A program made the position numbers and the translations under genes. DNA of 64,000 nucleotides from assembly GCF_004011695.2 (NCBI RefSeq), contig NC_082409.1:1984001-2048000 (forward strand), read 5' to 3'. This document shows positions 24,200 through 35,381 of the stretch, piece after piece; position 1 is the first letter of the stretch, and each line of letters begins with the position of its first letter. Source of the stretch: Ascochyta rabiei (Eukaryota; Ascomycota; Dothideomycetes; Pleosporales; Didymellaceae). The notes beneath the pieces are model-generated. The model made no database searches. It worked only from the letters and a program-made list of their open reading frames with translations, and was not told the DNA's origin.

Positions 24200-24719
24200 A
24201 TGTCGACTCCGCTCGCAGACGTCTGGGAGGCTGCCGCCGCCTCGCCCTTCCAGCCCGCAATCGGAAAGAACAGCCAGTTCACGCTCGGCTTCGCGCTGCT
24301 GTTCGCTTGTATGTTCTGCGCCGCGTGGGAGCTACACGGAGCCCTACTGACGATGCACAGCGCTGCTCTTGACCGGCTTCTTCGGCCTCAGTACGTCCAC
24401 TGCCTCGCCTCGCCTTGACGCCCCGCCACCACCGCCCACGCCCGCATCCACCGCCCACGCCCGCATCCACCGCCCACGCCCGCATCCACCGCCCACGCCC
24501 GCATCCACGCGCCCTCTGACGCTCTCACCCTCTCACCCTCTCACGCTCACACCCCCACAGATCGCTCGCTCGCCAACCTGCCCCTCGTCGGCGCACCCGC
24601 CTCGATAGCGTTTGGGTACGCACCTGGCCAGCACCCGCGCTGCCCGCCCCACGGCCCTGCTAACAGACGCCAGGTTCGGCGCAGTGTACATGATCTGCGC
24701 AGTCGGTGTCTACGTTTAG
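24200..24719 (+). CDS. OST5: OST5, small subunit of oligosaccharyltransferase
   Basis: Four exons, 24200-24308, 24361-24390, 24561-24615 and 24674-24719, give a 79-residue protein, close to the 86 residues of yeast Ost5. It is a two-helix ER membrane subunit of the complex that transfers glycans to asparagine (human relative TMEM258). It opens MSTPLADVWEAAAASPFQP, has helix 1 around FTLGFALLFASLLLTGFFGL and a short loop NRSLANLPLVG, and ends in helix 2 with the conserved FGAVYMICAVGVYV. Introns are 52, 170 and 58 nt with CTGAC or CTAAC branch sites; intron 2 carries a 19-bp minisatellite. The exact C-terminal motif and unbroken frame over three joins make the call strong, although no single open frame reveals the gene. 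Confidence 0.92.
24444..24507. repeat. 19-bp minisatellite inside OST5 intron 2
   Basis: Four near-perfect copies of a 19-bp unit (GCATCCACCGCCCACGCCC), starting at 24444, 24463, 24482 and 24501, lie in the 170 nt intron. They lengthen this intron about threefold over the others in the gene. Confidence 0.9.
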
Positions 24720-24821
24720 TTTTCTGATATCCTGGCCCGGCGTTGTAGTCTATGGGAATGCAATCACACTTCACCCCTTGCCCGTCCACTACTACGCACC
24801 CCCCCCCTGCCACACACCACC

Positions 24822-25962
24822 ATGCAAGCCGACCCGCCCATTCTCACGGCTGTGTCCAGCTCGGCCCGCCAGCTGTTCACGCTGCTCCGCTGCGTTGCAT
24901 TCGCCTCCAAGGCCCATGTGCAGCTCAGCGACCAAGGCGTGAAGTTCTGCGTCGATGAGGCCAGCGTCATGGAGGGTGCGTCTGCCTCTGTCCGTGACGC
25001 GTCCACACTGACATCCACGCGCAGCCTCTGCCTTCGTCGACAAATCTCTCTTTGCCACCTTCAACTTCTACGCGCCTCCCCTACCGCCCTCCTCCGCAGA
25101 CTCAGACGATGAGGAAGCCACCCCGCCACTGACCTTCCGCATCTCCCTCACCGCCCTGCTCGAAACACTTCAGATCTTTGGCCTCACCGACCCCAATGCC
25201 TCCAGACCACCATGGGCACGTGACAACCCCTACCCCACGAGCACAGCCTTCTCCAACAACGTCCTGGGTATGAACAACCTGTGTCGCATTACATACGATG
25301 CTCCTGGCGCGCCTCTCTCCGTCATCCTCACCGAAGCCAGCATACGTACATCGTGCGACCTAACCACCTACGAGCCAGAGTACACCGACGAGATCCCCTT
25401 CGACCGCCAGAGTCTGGCCTTCAAGACCATTATGCGGGGCAGCTGGCTGTACGATGCGATTCTAGAGCTCTCGTCCACCTCGCCCGAGAAGCTGACCATG
25501 TACGCCAAGATGGTGCACGGGAAGCCCTTCTTTGCCCTGTCCTCCACCGGCACCCTTGGTTCGGCAAGGGTCGAGTTCAACAACCAGCCCCCCACGTCCA
25601 CGCACCGCGCTCCAGCAGTAAGCAGAGACGACGCCACCGCGCCGCCGACCAATCTACTGGAAACGTTCCAGCTCTCCGACCCAGACACGATTCTGCGCGC
25701 AAGCTACAAGTACACCCTGATCCAGAAAGCGGCCCGCGCAATGAGTGTCGCCACAAAAGTCAGCGTTCGCGTCGACACCCAGGGCGTGCTGAGCATGCAA
25801 TTCATGATCGAGGTCGAGCCTGCCGCCGGCGGTGGTGCAAGTAACGTTTCGTTTGTAGACTTTCGATTCGTGCCGCTTGTCGAGGACGAGGACGACGGGG
25901 GTGACGAAGGCGAGACGCTGATGCAGGGCGGTGACATGGACGGCTATGTAGACCTATTCTAG
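24822..25962 (+). CDS. RAD1: RAD1, subunit of the 9-1-1 DNA-damage checkpoint clamp
   Basis: Two exons, 24822-24975 and 25025-25962, with a 49 nt intron, give 363 residues. Rad1 forms the PCNA-like Rad9-Rad1-Hus1 ring loaded at damaged DNA to activate the ATR-type kinase. The N-terminus ILTAVSSSARQLFTLLRCVA continues into HVQLSDQGVKFCVDE, the typical clamp start. After the intron, AFVDKSLFATFNFY and FRISLTALLETLQIFG follow, a pattern conserved in Rad1. The second lobe includes ILTEASIRTSCDLTTYEPE and VSVRVDTQGVLSMQFMIE. The acidic tail is common in fungal members. It starts 102 bp after the OST5 stop on the same strand, so its promoter is very short or lies within OST5. The stop is followed almost at once by a long CT repeat, which must fall in its 3' UTR. 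Confidence 0.92.
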
Positions 25963-25969
25963 TTATACA

Positions 25970-26115
25970 TTCTTCTTCTCTTCTTCTCTTCCTCTCTTCT
26001 TCTCTTCTTCTCTTCTTCTCTTCTTCTCTTCTTCTCTTCTTCTCTTCTTCTCTTCTTCTCTTCTTCTCTTCTTCTCTTCTTCTCTTCTTCTCTTCTTCTT
26101 CTTTTTCTTCTTCTT
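25970..26115 (+). repeat. Polypyrimidine array (CTCTTCTT)n
   Basis: About 146 bases of almost pure C/T on the plus strand, mainly an eight-base unit CTCTTCTT repeated about 16 times, starting a few bases after the RAD1 stop. The other strand is all A/G. Mirror symmetry makes triplex formation possible. Confidence 0.92.
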
Positions 26116-26561
26116 GAAAGAATAGAGATGCAGAATCCTTACCATGCACATGCAGTACAGTACGTACGTCGTCTGCCCCTGTGCGGCTCAAAGCAACGCA
26201 AGCAGACGAAAGCAAGCACAGCGCGCCTACAGGGGTATTTCCTCTATTGATGGGGGTAGGTACTCAACATGAAGCCGTCGGTGCCTTTTCTACTTTCTTT
26301 CCGATTCATGTCTACCAGCCCGCTGACTCTCTGGTGCCCTGCACGCCTTGAGTGCCCTGCACGCCTTGAGTACCGTGAAAACCGTAGAAAGTCTGGTCTA
26401 CATTGCCTTTTCCTTTGCCTTCCCTTTCTTTTCCACCCCCTCCCCAGCTTTTGAGGCTTTTTATGTACAGTACAAACTCCGTCCGGGGACCGAGGAAAGC
26501 GAAACGTGACCACCTGGTTGCTTGTAGGTTGGAGCGTGTCGTGTCGTGTGGTATGTATGTA

Positions 26562-26598
26562 TCTGGGTCTGGGTCTGGGTCTGGGTCTGGGTCTGGGA
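26562..26598 (+). repeat. TCTGGG hexamer array, G-quadruplex candidate
   Basis: Six GGG runs spaced by TCT (starting at 26565, 26571, 26577, 26583, 26589 and 26595) fit a plus-strand G-quadruplex. It lies just past the 3' end of the minus-strand histidine kinase gene, whose RNA would carry the C-rich complement. Confidence 0.85.
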
Positions 26599-26742
26599 GA
26601 GGTAGGTAGGTGTTGGAACGCCTGGAACGCCGCGCTATGCCAAAACCAAGTAAAGCCAAGCAGCGCCAAGCAATGCAAAGACTGTGAAGATGGACAGGAA
26701 GATGAAGATGGGAACGGAGATGGGAAAAGGGCTGGGAGCGTA

Positions 26743-29700
26743 CTACGACCGTCCACCACCCGGTGTGGCGGGTTTCGTGGATGGCGTAGGCACGGTGAAA
26801 CTGACTCCGCTGTCCTTGGTCTGCAGCGCCATCTGTTGCAGCGCCTCCCTCTCGCTCTGCTTGCTCGCGACGTCGTGTTTGAGCGACAGCTCCTCGATCT
26901 TGGGCACCAGCTCGCCGATGCGGAATGGCTTGCTGACCACGTCGTCCATGCCGGCCGCCAGCAGCGTGGCAATCTGTTCGCTGCGCGCGTTGGCCGTCAC
27001 TGCGATGATGGGCACATGCCGCCGTAGCTCGCCGTTGCGCTCCATGGCTCGGATTTTGGAGGTACACGCTAGCCCGTCCATGACAGGCATTTCCTTGTCC
27101 ATGAGTACCACGCTGATCTCTGGCGCGTCGGGCCCGGCGGATATGTGGTAGGACGATGTGGAGAGGACGTTTATGGCTTCACCGCCATGGTTGGCCACGA
27201 TGGTTGATATGCCGCGGTTTTGGAGTTGCCGTTGGAGAACTTTCTGGTTTACTGTCATCATGTCAGTACTTGCGGATCGAGGGAGGAATGGGCATGCGAT
27301 GGTCGAAAACGTACCGAGATTGTCTTCGACGATCAGAACGCGGATATGTGCGTAGGGTAGTTCAGGTTCCTTGGTTCCCTTGCTAGGAGCTACTTGAGCG
27401 GCAAAGTCCTTGACCTTTGGCGCTTCCAGACGTCCTTTTTCTCTCGCATTGGAAACCTTCCTCGACAACGCGACTGCCGCGGGCACACTATCGATGACCT
27501 CCTTTGGCTCCGAGCTTCTACGTCCCTTGACGTAGAAAGCAAACGTGCTGCCCTTGCCAGCTTCGGATGAGACACCAATCTCGCCGCCTTGCAACTCTGT
27601 CAGCTCGCGCGAGATGAAGAGGCCAAGACCAGAACCGCCATATTGGACGTGGGTTCGTGGACTTGCTTGGGAAAAGCGCTGGAACAAGAGTTTCAGCTCT
27701 TCTGCGCTTAGCCCTCGCCCCGTATCCTGAACAAGGAATTCCAGAAAGATCTCCTCGCCATCGCCCCAGTCGGGGCCGAGGGTTTGGTCGATGTGTTTCG
27801 ACTTCATGGGGATGTAGCTGACGACAGGATGTTTGCTTGCTGATGGCCGACTGGTGGATGCTGAGAGGACGATATGGATGGTGCGGATTTCCTCGGTTGA
27901 CGTGAATTTGATGGCATTGGTGGTCAAGTTGATGAGTACTTGAAGCACGCGAGACGGATCGATCTTGACCCAGTCGATATTCAGCTTCTTGAATGAGTCG
28001 CCGAGGACGAACTCCATCCGTATGCCAGCTGTCTGGACCTCCCCTTCGAACATCTTGAGAGCACGCTGAATGACTTGCAACGGCTGTGCGTCGACTGGAG
28101 TGACCATCAGCATTGCACTGTCGAGCTTCGACAACGTCAAAACGTCATCGACAATTCTCTTCTGATGTTGCGCGCACAGGGCGATGGTTTGCGCCGCGTC
28201 GATCGAATCCGCGACCATGCCTGGTTCGATGGTCTGCACACCAGACTGTCTGAAATCGCCCAAAATGGTGGAGATCTCATCGGCGCACTGCAGGATAGCA
28301 CTGAGTGGATTCCGCATCTCGTGACTTGTTATATCGATGAAGTTCTCCTGTTGTCTCTTGAGCTCCACAGCCTCCTCCATCTTCCTCTTCTGGAAACCTT
28401 CAGCCCACTTCTGGGGGCTGATATTCGTGATGCTTCCAAACACGCTCTTGAGCTGCCCACTCTCGTCCTTTTCGGGGAAAGCGCTGAACAACACCCATGT
28501 GTCACTCGTTGCCTTTGAGTTTCGATCTTCCCACGGTGCCTTGAATCTGAATTCGACATTGATCGGCGCAGTGTTTTCGACAAGACGTTTCCAGTGTTGT
28601 TGAATGAGACCCTGGTCTTCTTCTTTGACGTAGTCTATCCACCTATCTGTCTTGTTCCTCTCTTTTGGTACCCGGGAGATCTCGAACCAAGTGTCATTGC
28701 AGTATGTGATGCGTCCAGCGTGATCGGCGATGAATAGTCCTGCAGGGGAGTACTCGGCCATCCTCGTAAATCGCAATTCGTTCTCGCGAGCCTCCTGTGT
28801 ACGCGCCGCAAGTTGCTCAGACAAGTTGTAGCGATCTTCTGCGGCAAGCTTGGCAGCCTTCTGGCCTCTGCGGATTTCTTCTTCGAATAAGACTACCGAG
28901 GCCAGTGATGTCGCAAGCTGTCGGCTCAGCAGCTGAATGAAGAGGTTGTAGTCGTCATCGTAAGGTCTTCGTGGGTTTACACCCATGACAAGGAAGCCCA
29001 AAATGGTTTCACCTGTGGTAGGGTGAATCGGGCATACCACTACGTCTCGGCAGGCGTCGCCGAAACCCCGCCATTCGAGGCCATTCATCATAGACAGGGG
29101 TAAGTCGGCAGATCCGACGCTGATAACAGCAGGTTTGTCCGTCTTCATGACTTCTCGGAACACGGGTCCAAAACCCTCATGTCCCTCCCTGAGATCTATC
29201 TGTTCGGGAGCAGCTCGGTGGCCGCTTGGCACGCCAAGGGAGCCTTCCAGGAAGCATTGTTTGGCGGCCAACAGACTGCTGGAATACAAGGAAGAAGAGT
29301 CGCTGTCGTTTTCATCTGAAACCGAGTACAGCATTACGAACGGTGTGTCGAACTCATTTTCGGTCAGTGCGGTCAAAACCTGATCCCAGAAGCCTTTGAC
29401 GTCTCTTGCCGCGGCTGTTCGTTCACCAACTTCACGAAGAGTGAGCATTCGTCGTTCGGCGATCTTTCTTCTTGTCTTCTCGAAAGCTGGGTTGTACAGT
29501 CCCATGACTGTACCATCTTCTCCGACCATGGGAATGATGGACCACGAGAAGTAGGTCTCCTCGAGGAACCCACTTCGTTTCATGAAGAGGCAATCGTCGT
29601 CTTTCATCGTGGCTTGGCCTGTCAGGCGAGCATTGTTGAAGACGTCCTTGACCTCGTCCCATATCTCTGCCCAGGCGACCTTGTAACTTTGTCCCATCAA

Positions 29701-31543
29701 CGTAGGATGCTTCTGACCCGCGAGACCTGCGATGGTCAGATGAATGGAGGTTGAGGTAGCAGAGGGTGAAGTTTACCTATATATGCCTCATTGTAGATAG
29801 CGACCAGCTCGTCTCCCCAATACATGGCTGCTGGGTGAGGACTCGCCCTAAACCACGGTTAGCCGTCTGCGGCAAAGACGCGATATTGCAGTCCATTGTG
29901 ACGCACATGATGAGGTTGCACATAGCTCGGAGATCGTTCGACCAGTACTCGATGGGGCCTAGCGGTGTCGACGCCCAGTCTATTGCGCGCGCAAACTGGA
30001 CATGTTTCGGTAGGGAGGGTGACAGAGACAGTCTTGTCCAGTCGAAGAAGCCCACGTCGTGGTCTTGAGGAGCTTTGGGTTCTCTATAGAAGGGGTCAAC
30101 GTCGCCTGCACTGTGAGCCCTCAGAACGCACTCGTGTGTGAAAGGCAGGTCTTCTATCGAAGGCAACATGGACGAATGGGTGGGCTGCAACGTGGACCCA
30201 CTACTGCTACTGGAAGGATTGGTTGCGATGTTGTTCAGGCGGGTGTGTAGCTCACTCGTTTCCTCTCTTTCTTGAACGGCCGGGGGGCCGAAATAATCCT
30301 GTTGCTCACCGGCCTGGTTCAACGACGAGGTAGTGTCTAGCGTGCGACCTGACAAATGGCCGACGGACGAAGCTGAGGGAATTGCAAAATCCATCGATGC
30401 TCTCGTGGACGGTATTTCAGCGGAGGCGACGGGTGGCGTTGCGCCAGAGCATACGCGCAGACGCTTTCTTAAGGTATAACATGACCATACTATACCCTCA
30501 TGCTCCAGCGGGCCGGGGGTTGTGTCCTGCTCGCCCCCTTTTGTTGCAGTGCTCAGTAGCCAGGCACGGAAGCGGTAGTTGGCCTGTGATGATGCTTCGT
30601 CTGTAGGATGCTCGGGCGGCTTTCCGGCGACAGTGTGCCATATGGATGCGCTGGAGCGCAGGGCATTGTTGGCAAACAAAAGCTGTAGCGTGGCAGAGTC
30701 GGGTGAATAGTTTGCGTAATCGCCCATGTCCACTATGAAAGTAGGCCTTGCATCGTGCTCCAGCAGTTCTACCACGCCGACAGAGCCCAGCAGCTTGAGG
30801 GGATCGCTCCTTTCGCGCGCGTCCGGAGGAGAGGTGCGCGGTAGGCTCGAGCGCTCCGAACTCCTCCCACTGGTCACGGTCGTGGTGCCCGGGGGGCTCA
30901 AGCCGCTGAAGGTGCCCCGAGCCAATGTCACAGTCTTGATGCCGCTCTCTTCGCCGCGCGTCTTGCTCAACATGCTCGCGGCGGCCTCGGAGCTCGAGAA
31001 GCGGGCGGGCAGGTGTGGGCGGGCGGGCTTGGAGGAGAAGAACAGCGGGGATGGGGGCCGGCCGTCGAAGCGCAGCGGCGGGCGCTCGGCACAGGGGAAG
31101 AGGTCGAGCGAGCGGCGGGGGCGGGTATGCAGGCGGCGGCGCTTGTGGAGGGGCTCGGTGGCAGGCGCGTCGTCACGTGTGCGTGGTGGTGGTCGTTTGG
31201 TGCCGGCGACGGCGGGCGGTGTTGCGGGCTGCCGTGTCGCGGAACCCTCAATGCCACCGGACGAGGGCGCAGACGGGAGCGCAGACGGCGGCGCAGACGA
31301 GGGCGCAGACGAGGGCGCAGACGAGGGCCGCGGGGTCGATGCGACAGTGTCCAGCGGCAGCTGCAGTGACCACGGGCGAGGGAACAGCGTGCTGGGGGGC
31401 TGCTCAGAGGGCGAGGGGGACGGCGGGCCCTCTGGCGGCGGGTTCAGGGCCTGGCGAGGCTCGGGCGTGCTGAGTCGGCCGTGGCCAGCACGCGTCGGTA
31501 ACGGCGTTGCTCCGGTGAAGATTGATTTCGGCTGCGTGGACAT
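26743..31543 (-). CDS. PAS/GAF hybrid histidine kinase
   Basis: A soluble sensor kinase with its own receiver domain. Four exons, 29907-31543, 29777-29847, 27315-29726 and 26743-27251, give 1542 residues. Introns are 59, 50 and 63 nt; the last is in frame and stop-free but would insert 21 residues into the receiver. The N-terminal ~450 residues are Pro/Ser-rich with Ser-Ala-Pro repeats. A conserved block then follows (FFDWTRLSL, IDWASTPLGP, ASPHPAAMYWGDELVAIYNE), PAS-like. A GAF-like segment lies at ~680-860 and a PAS at ~890-1005. The phospho-acceptor histidine is in ITSHEMRNPLSAI (~1037). N and G boxes are LTTNAIKFTS, DTGRGLS and GGSGLGLF. The receiver starts VLIVEDNL, with phospho-Asp in VVLMDKEMPVMDG and lysine in VSKPF. 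No membrane helices. I cannot assign the fungal kinase group. A Met at 31606 would add 21 residues. Confidence 0.92.
31259..31330. repeat. 12-bp coding repeat in histidine kinase N-terminus
   Basis: Tandem copies of a 12-bp unit (GCGCAGACGAGG and variants) on the plus strand encode Ser-Ala-Pro-rich repeats on the minus strand within the kinase's disordered N-terminus. The unit length keeps the frame. Confidence 0.8.
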
Positions 31544-31649
31544 GGAAAGGCCCGTTCGCCTTGCCTTGGCTGTGTGATGGGTGGGAGCAAGAGCCAGCCA
31601 GCGCACGCGACTTTGTCAGTCGGCAAGCATAGCAGGGCCGAGCAGCGTA

Positions 31650-31693
31650 GGCGCAGGCGCAGACGCAGACGCAGACGCGGACGCGGACGCAGA
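31650..31693. repeat. GCAGAC hexamer tract
   Basis: About seven copies of a degenerate hexamer GCAGAC/GCGGAC, just upstream of the kinase start codon. Confidence 0.8.
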
Positions 31694-31738
31694 TGTGGCT
31701 ACCCTGAGGTTCGATAACGCTGGCGCGGGACGACCTCT

Positions 31739-31823
31739 GTCTCGACTCTGGACTCTCGACCCTCGACTCTGGACTCTCGACCCTCGACCCTCGACGCTCC
31801 ACCTCGACGCTCGACGCTCGAGT
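31739..31823. repeat. CTCGACNCT/CTGGACT tract
   Basis: Nested short repeats of the type CTCTGGACTCTCGACC and CTCGACGCT run for about 85 bp in the kinase promoter region. Confidence 0.8.
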
Positions 31824-33157
31824 ACCTCTGGCCCTATTCCCAAGCGTCGACGCTAGCTTGAGGAGCGTGGCATGCCACTCCGTCGATCAGCGATGACGTC
31901 GAGTGCGCGCAGACGGGGGTGACTGGATGCACGGGGCGAGAGACGACGATGCTCCGTGGTTGGGCGTTGTCCGTCTGCTGCCCGTCTGTTGCCTGTGTGG
32001 CCAGCGTTGTCTATGTTGGCTGTCTGTTGCCTCGCTGGTTGCGCCTTGTGCAGCTGCTAGCAGCTGTCTGCCTCCCATCTCTTGAACAAGCTTGAACAAG
32101 GCGAAGCATCGGGGCACGCAATCGGTTAGGCGGCCCAGCTAGCCTAGATCCTGGACTTCTCGCGTCATGCTGGCTGCGTCTGATCACGAACCGCATCGGC
32201 GATCCCAGCACAAAGGTCGTTTGGGAGCGCACCACGATGCCTGCGACACGGCGCAGCGCTGCTCGAGTCGAGCGCTTGTTTTACATGCTTCCGAGTACCT
32301 ACTCCACCGCTGCAGTGCCAAGCAGTAGGCAACTGCGTCTGGAGAACCTGGCAAATCCATCGGCGCCTGTCAGATCGGCCGACGTGGAGCCGCGTCCGCA
32401 TGGCCTTTGGCGCCTTACGTCATGCATGGCATTCGCACTTGGATTGGCAAGGTTCTGGACTGCTGGCCCCTACCAGTTAGTACCAGACTACCAGTCATGT
32501 GCGAGTCAACTGCTTGCAACACCCAAACACAGCCGAGTGTTCCGTAAACTCTCCCTACATTCAACTCCGTTTCAGTCCTCTGCCCTGGCCCGCCTCTACT
32601 TCTGCCTGCCCTTTCTTCTCGCCTGCGATTCTCACATCCACCACGTCTCAGATCATCTGCTTCATCGCCGTTCGTGCCTGTCATCCTCCGCGACCGCCTC
32701 TCAGCCTTGCCGATGGTCGCGTACGTCATGTTCGCCGCTCCCTAGCGCTGTACTCACACCATTCCAACACCTACCAAAAGAAAGTGAAAATCACGTTTCT
32801 CCCAACAACCGTTGTCGCGACATTCAACATGCTTGTCGCGCCCTCGCTTGTCTCCAACCATGCTGCATTTCCTTCCTTGTGGCCACCACGACTGCGTCTA
32901 GTAATCTGCCGACCTTTTTTCTTCTCATGAAACCCACTTATCCATCGTTACACATCTCCTATCATCAATTCTATCGCGACAAGCGGAACGAGAGGTCATC
33001 TCATACCAATCGTTGTTGTCATTCTCGCGCGCGCGATTCACTTGTGCACCGGACCCTCCAGACGCACGACCGCCAAGCCCGGCTGCAGTGGCTGCGCCAT
33101 TAATCTGTGGCTGCGCCTGAGCCACCCCATTACCGTTTGAGCGATTCCACTCCCGTC

Positions 33158-33295
33158 ACTTGCGCCAAAATGCCGTCTTGTACTTGCGCCAAAATGCCGT
33201 CTTATACTTACGCAGGAACGCCGTCTTATACTTGCGCAAGAATTCCGTATTATACTTACGCAAGAATGCCGTATTATACTTATGCAAGAATGCGG
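33158..33295. repeat. 24-bp minisatellite, about 5.7 copies
   Basis: Units of 24 bp begin ACTTGCGCCAAAATGCCG or close variants at 33158, 33182, 33206, 33230 and 33254, with a partial sixth copy at 33278. Because 24 is a multiple of three, one plus-strand frame reads repeated octapeptides of the form (T/Y)CAKMPSY. It lies ~550 bp upstream of the WW-protein start. Confidence 0.9.
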
Positions 33296-33843
33296 ATACC
33301 TCAATCCCTACCTGATAACACATGTGTCAGTCCACGCTGGTCCACATGGTTTCGGGCCCTCAAACAGCTGTCCGTAGCTGACGGATCAGACCGCCTGTGG
33401 AGCTGAGCTAAACGTTACATACCGTAGAAACATTACTGAACCTGCGTAGTAGACGAGCCCAGTTGTCCTACACGCCAAGCACTTTTAACCCACTCATAAT
33501 CCATAAAGCTTCTACTAGCCCACAGAAACATCAGATCCTCGCATGCCCCCGCTTTTATCAACACACTCGCCATCGGACTGGTGTGCTTTCAGCTGCCCCG
33601 GTGTTCCTCAATTCATCGGCAAGCCGTTTGGCACAGAATAACTTAGGCCAATCTCTCAAGTGGCTCCTGCCCTGCATGCCACCAAGTAGTGGACTGTGCT
33701 CAATGTGCGGGCACCGTTTGTTTAAATCTGTAGTGACCCCCGCGTGAGCTTTTACACAATCTCCCGACTCTCTTCTCTGAATCCTTATCTTTGTGCACTT
33801 CCAGACTTCTTCCTTTTCAAGTGCTTGACGTCTATCCGCCAAC

Positions 33844-35008
33844 ATGGACTTTCTCAAGAAAAAGATGAAGGAGTTACTTGACGACGACGACAAGCCCAAG
33901 GACAAGCCCACTGGTAAACTCAAATGTGCTCACAGGTGTATCGTATACCGTGTCTGACCGGAAACTAGATTCCACTGCCTCAAGCTCGCAGCCTTCCCAC
34001 GGTGACTCTCACGGAACACCTGACGGTGCTGCTCCTCCTGGTGACCGTAGTCTCTCCGATGGTTACTATGGCGGCGGCGGTCAGGGTGGTCCTCCCCAAC
34101 AGCAGGGATATGGTCAGCCACCTCAGCAACAGTACGGCCAACCGCCACAGCAGGGGTATGGTCAGCCACCTCAGCAACAGTACGGCCAACCGCCACAGCA
34201 GCAGTATGGCGCGCCTCAAGATTATGGCCAGCCCCAGGGCTACCCTCCTCAGTACAATCACGGCCCTCCCACAACTCAGGGTCCTCCAGCTCCGTACGGT
34301 GCTCCGCCTCCAATGCCACCAGGCTGGACCCAGCAGTGGGACCAGAACAGCCAGCGTTGGTTCTACATTGAACAGGCCACAGGTCGCACCCAGTGGGACC
34401 CTCCCTCCAACCTGCCCCCTGGTCCATACGCTCCCCCAGGTCCAAACGCACCCTACGCTGCCGGGGCTGGCCACGACGAGCGTGGCCTCTTCGGCAACAC
34501 TCACGGACACAGTGGTCATGACTACAACACGGCGCCAGGCGCTCCCGCTGATCCCTACAAGGCAGAGAAGGAGAAGAAAGACAAGGGTCACTCGACCGCC
34601 ATGCTTGCAGCTGCGGGCATCGGCGGTGTCGCTGCGGGCGCTTGGATTGGCCACGAGCTGAGTATGCCAATCATCTCGAGCCTGACATTAGCATGCTAAC
34701 GCATAACAGCAGAGGACTCGGACGACGAGAAGAAGCAGAGCTACGCTGCTCCCGCTGCTCCCGCTGCGGCTGCTGCACCTGCGGCTGCTGCCCCAGCCGC
34801 ATATGCCGCCCCTCCTCCTGCTGACCCCTACGCTAACGACCCGTACGGTGACCAAGCTTTCCAGGAGCCTCCACCGGTCCCTACTCACGACGAAGATGGC
34901 AGCTCCATCTCAAGTAGTGACCGCGAGTCGCTTGAGGAGAAGCGCGAGGAGCTCATCGAGGCGCAAGAAGAGTATCAGGAGGAGCTCGAAGAAGCGTACG
35001 ACGACTGA
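33844..35008 (+). CDS. WW-domain protein with QPPQQ repeats
   Basis: Three exons, 33844-33913, 33969-34661 and 34710-35008, give 353 residues. It starts MDFLKKKMKELLDDDDKPK. A Gly/Gln/Pro/Tyr-rich region (about 70-125) contains a duplicated 16-residue unit of the type YGQPPQQQYGQPPQQ. A WW domain follows at about 138-170, with both signature tryptophans in PPGWTQQWD and GRTQWDPP. A glycine-zipper-like segment, AAGIGGVAAGAWIGHEL (about 237-253), may insert in or associate with membranes. The tail is Ala/Pro-rich and then a charged helix (SLEEKREELIEAQEEYQEEL). Intron 2 ends in AACAGCAG, so two acceptors three bases apart are possible. WW domains bind proline-rich PPxY ligands; the partner here is unknown. 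It converges on the CYSTM gene. Confidence 0.88.
34109..34204 (+). repeat. 48-bp coding direct repeat (two copies)
   Basis: Copies at 34109-34156 and 34157-34204 are almost identical at the nucleotide level, third positions included. They encode two 16-residue YGQPPQQ-type units in the WW protein. Confidence 0.85.
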
Positions 35009-35381
35009 AACTAAATGCTTCGTGCTTTCGATCGTTCCAGTACATGTCCTCGAAAAGATGGTAATGGTCGACATTTCCTAGTTCTTTACTTCTCTGCTCA
35101 GCAGGATCATGATTAGCATGGCGCAGGGACGCGATGTGCAACTCCCATCCAACCTGGGAACCTTTGGTTTCTCAAAACATCGGATGAAAATTCACGGCTA
35201 CAGTCAATCGACGAAGCCTTCTAACCCAAACTCCGTCCTCCCCGTGTGAGTGAGTGAACCAGACGTGCCCGCCCTGTGGATATATCGCACGTGAAGCCTA
35301 AACAGCTAGAAAACGTAGCGCGTGCATAGCCCGCCAAACCCCCATCCTCTTCCATTCAAGATGCCCCCAATCCACACGCGC
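35009..35381. other. Convergent spacer, WW / CYSTM genes
   Basis: About 370 bp holding the 3' ends of both genes. Nothing else is seen. Confidence 0.5.

Larger units (their letters stand above)
25963..26742. other. Repeat-rich convergent spacer (RAD1 / histidine kinase)
   Basis: Holds the 3' ends of two converging genes, a CT-rich octamer array, an 18-bp tandem duplication near 26333-26370 and a TCTGGG array. No gene is seen. Confidence 0.6.
31544..33843. other. 2.3 kb divergent region (kinase / WW protein)
   Basis: Holds the promoters of the histidine kinase (-) and the WW protein (+). Three tandem-repeat tracts lie here: 31650-31693 (GCAGAC type), 31739-31823 (CTCGACCCT/CTGGACT type) and the 24-bp array at 33158-33295. 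I see no gene. Confidence 0.5.

Noticed and set aside
30726..31577. Plus-strand frame of 283 codons
   Set aside because: It is antisense to the Pro/Ser-rich N-terminus of the histidine kinase; its Arg/Gly-rich composition is the shadow of GC-rich coding repeats.
33158..33295. CRISPR-like array
   Set aside because: Units are contiguous 24-bp tandem repeats without spacers, and the genome is fungal.
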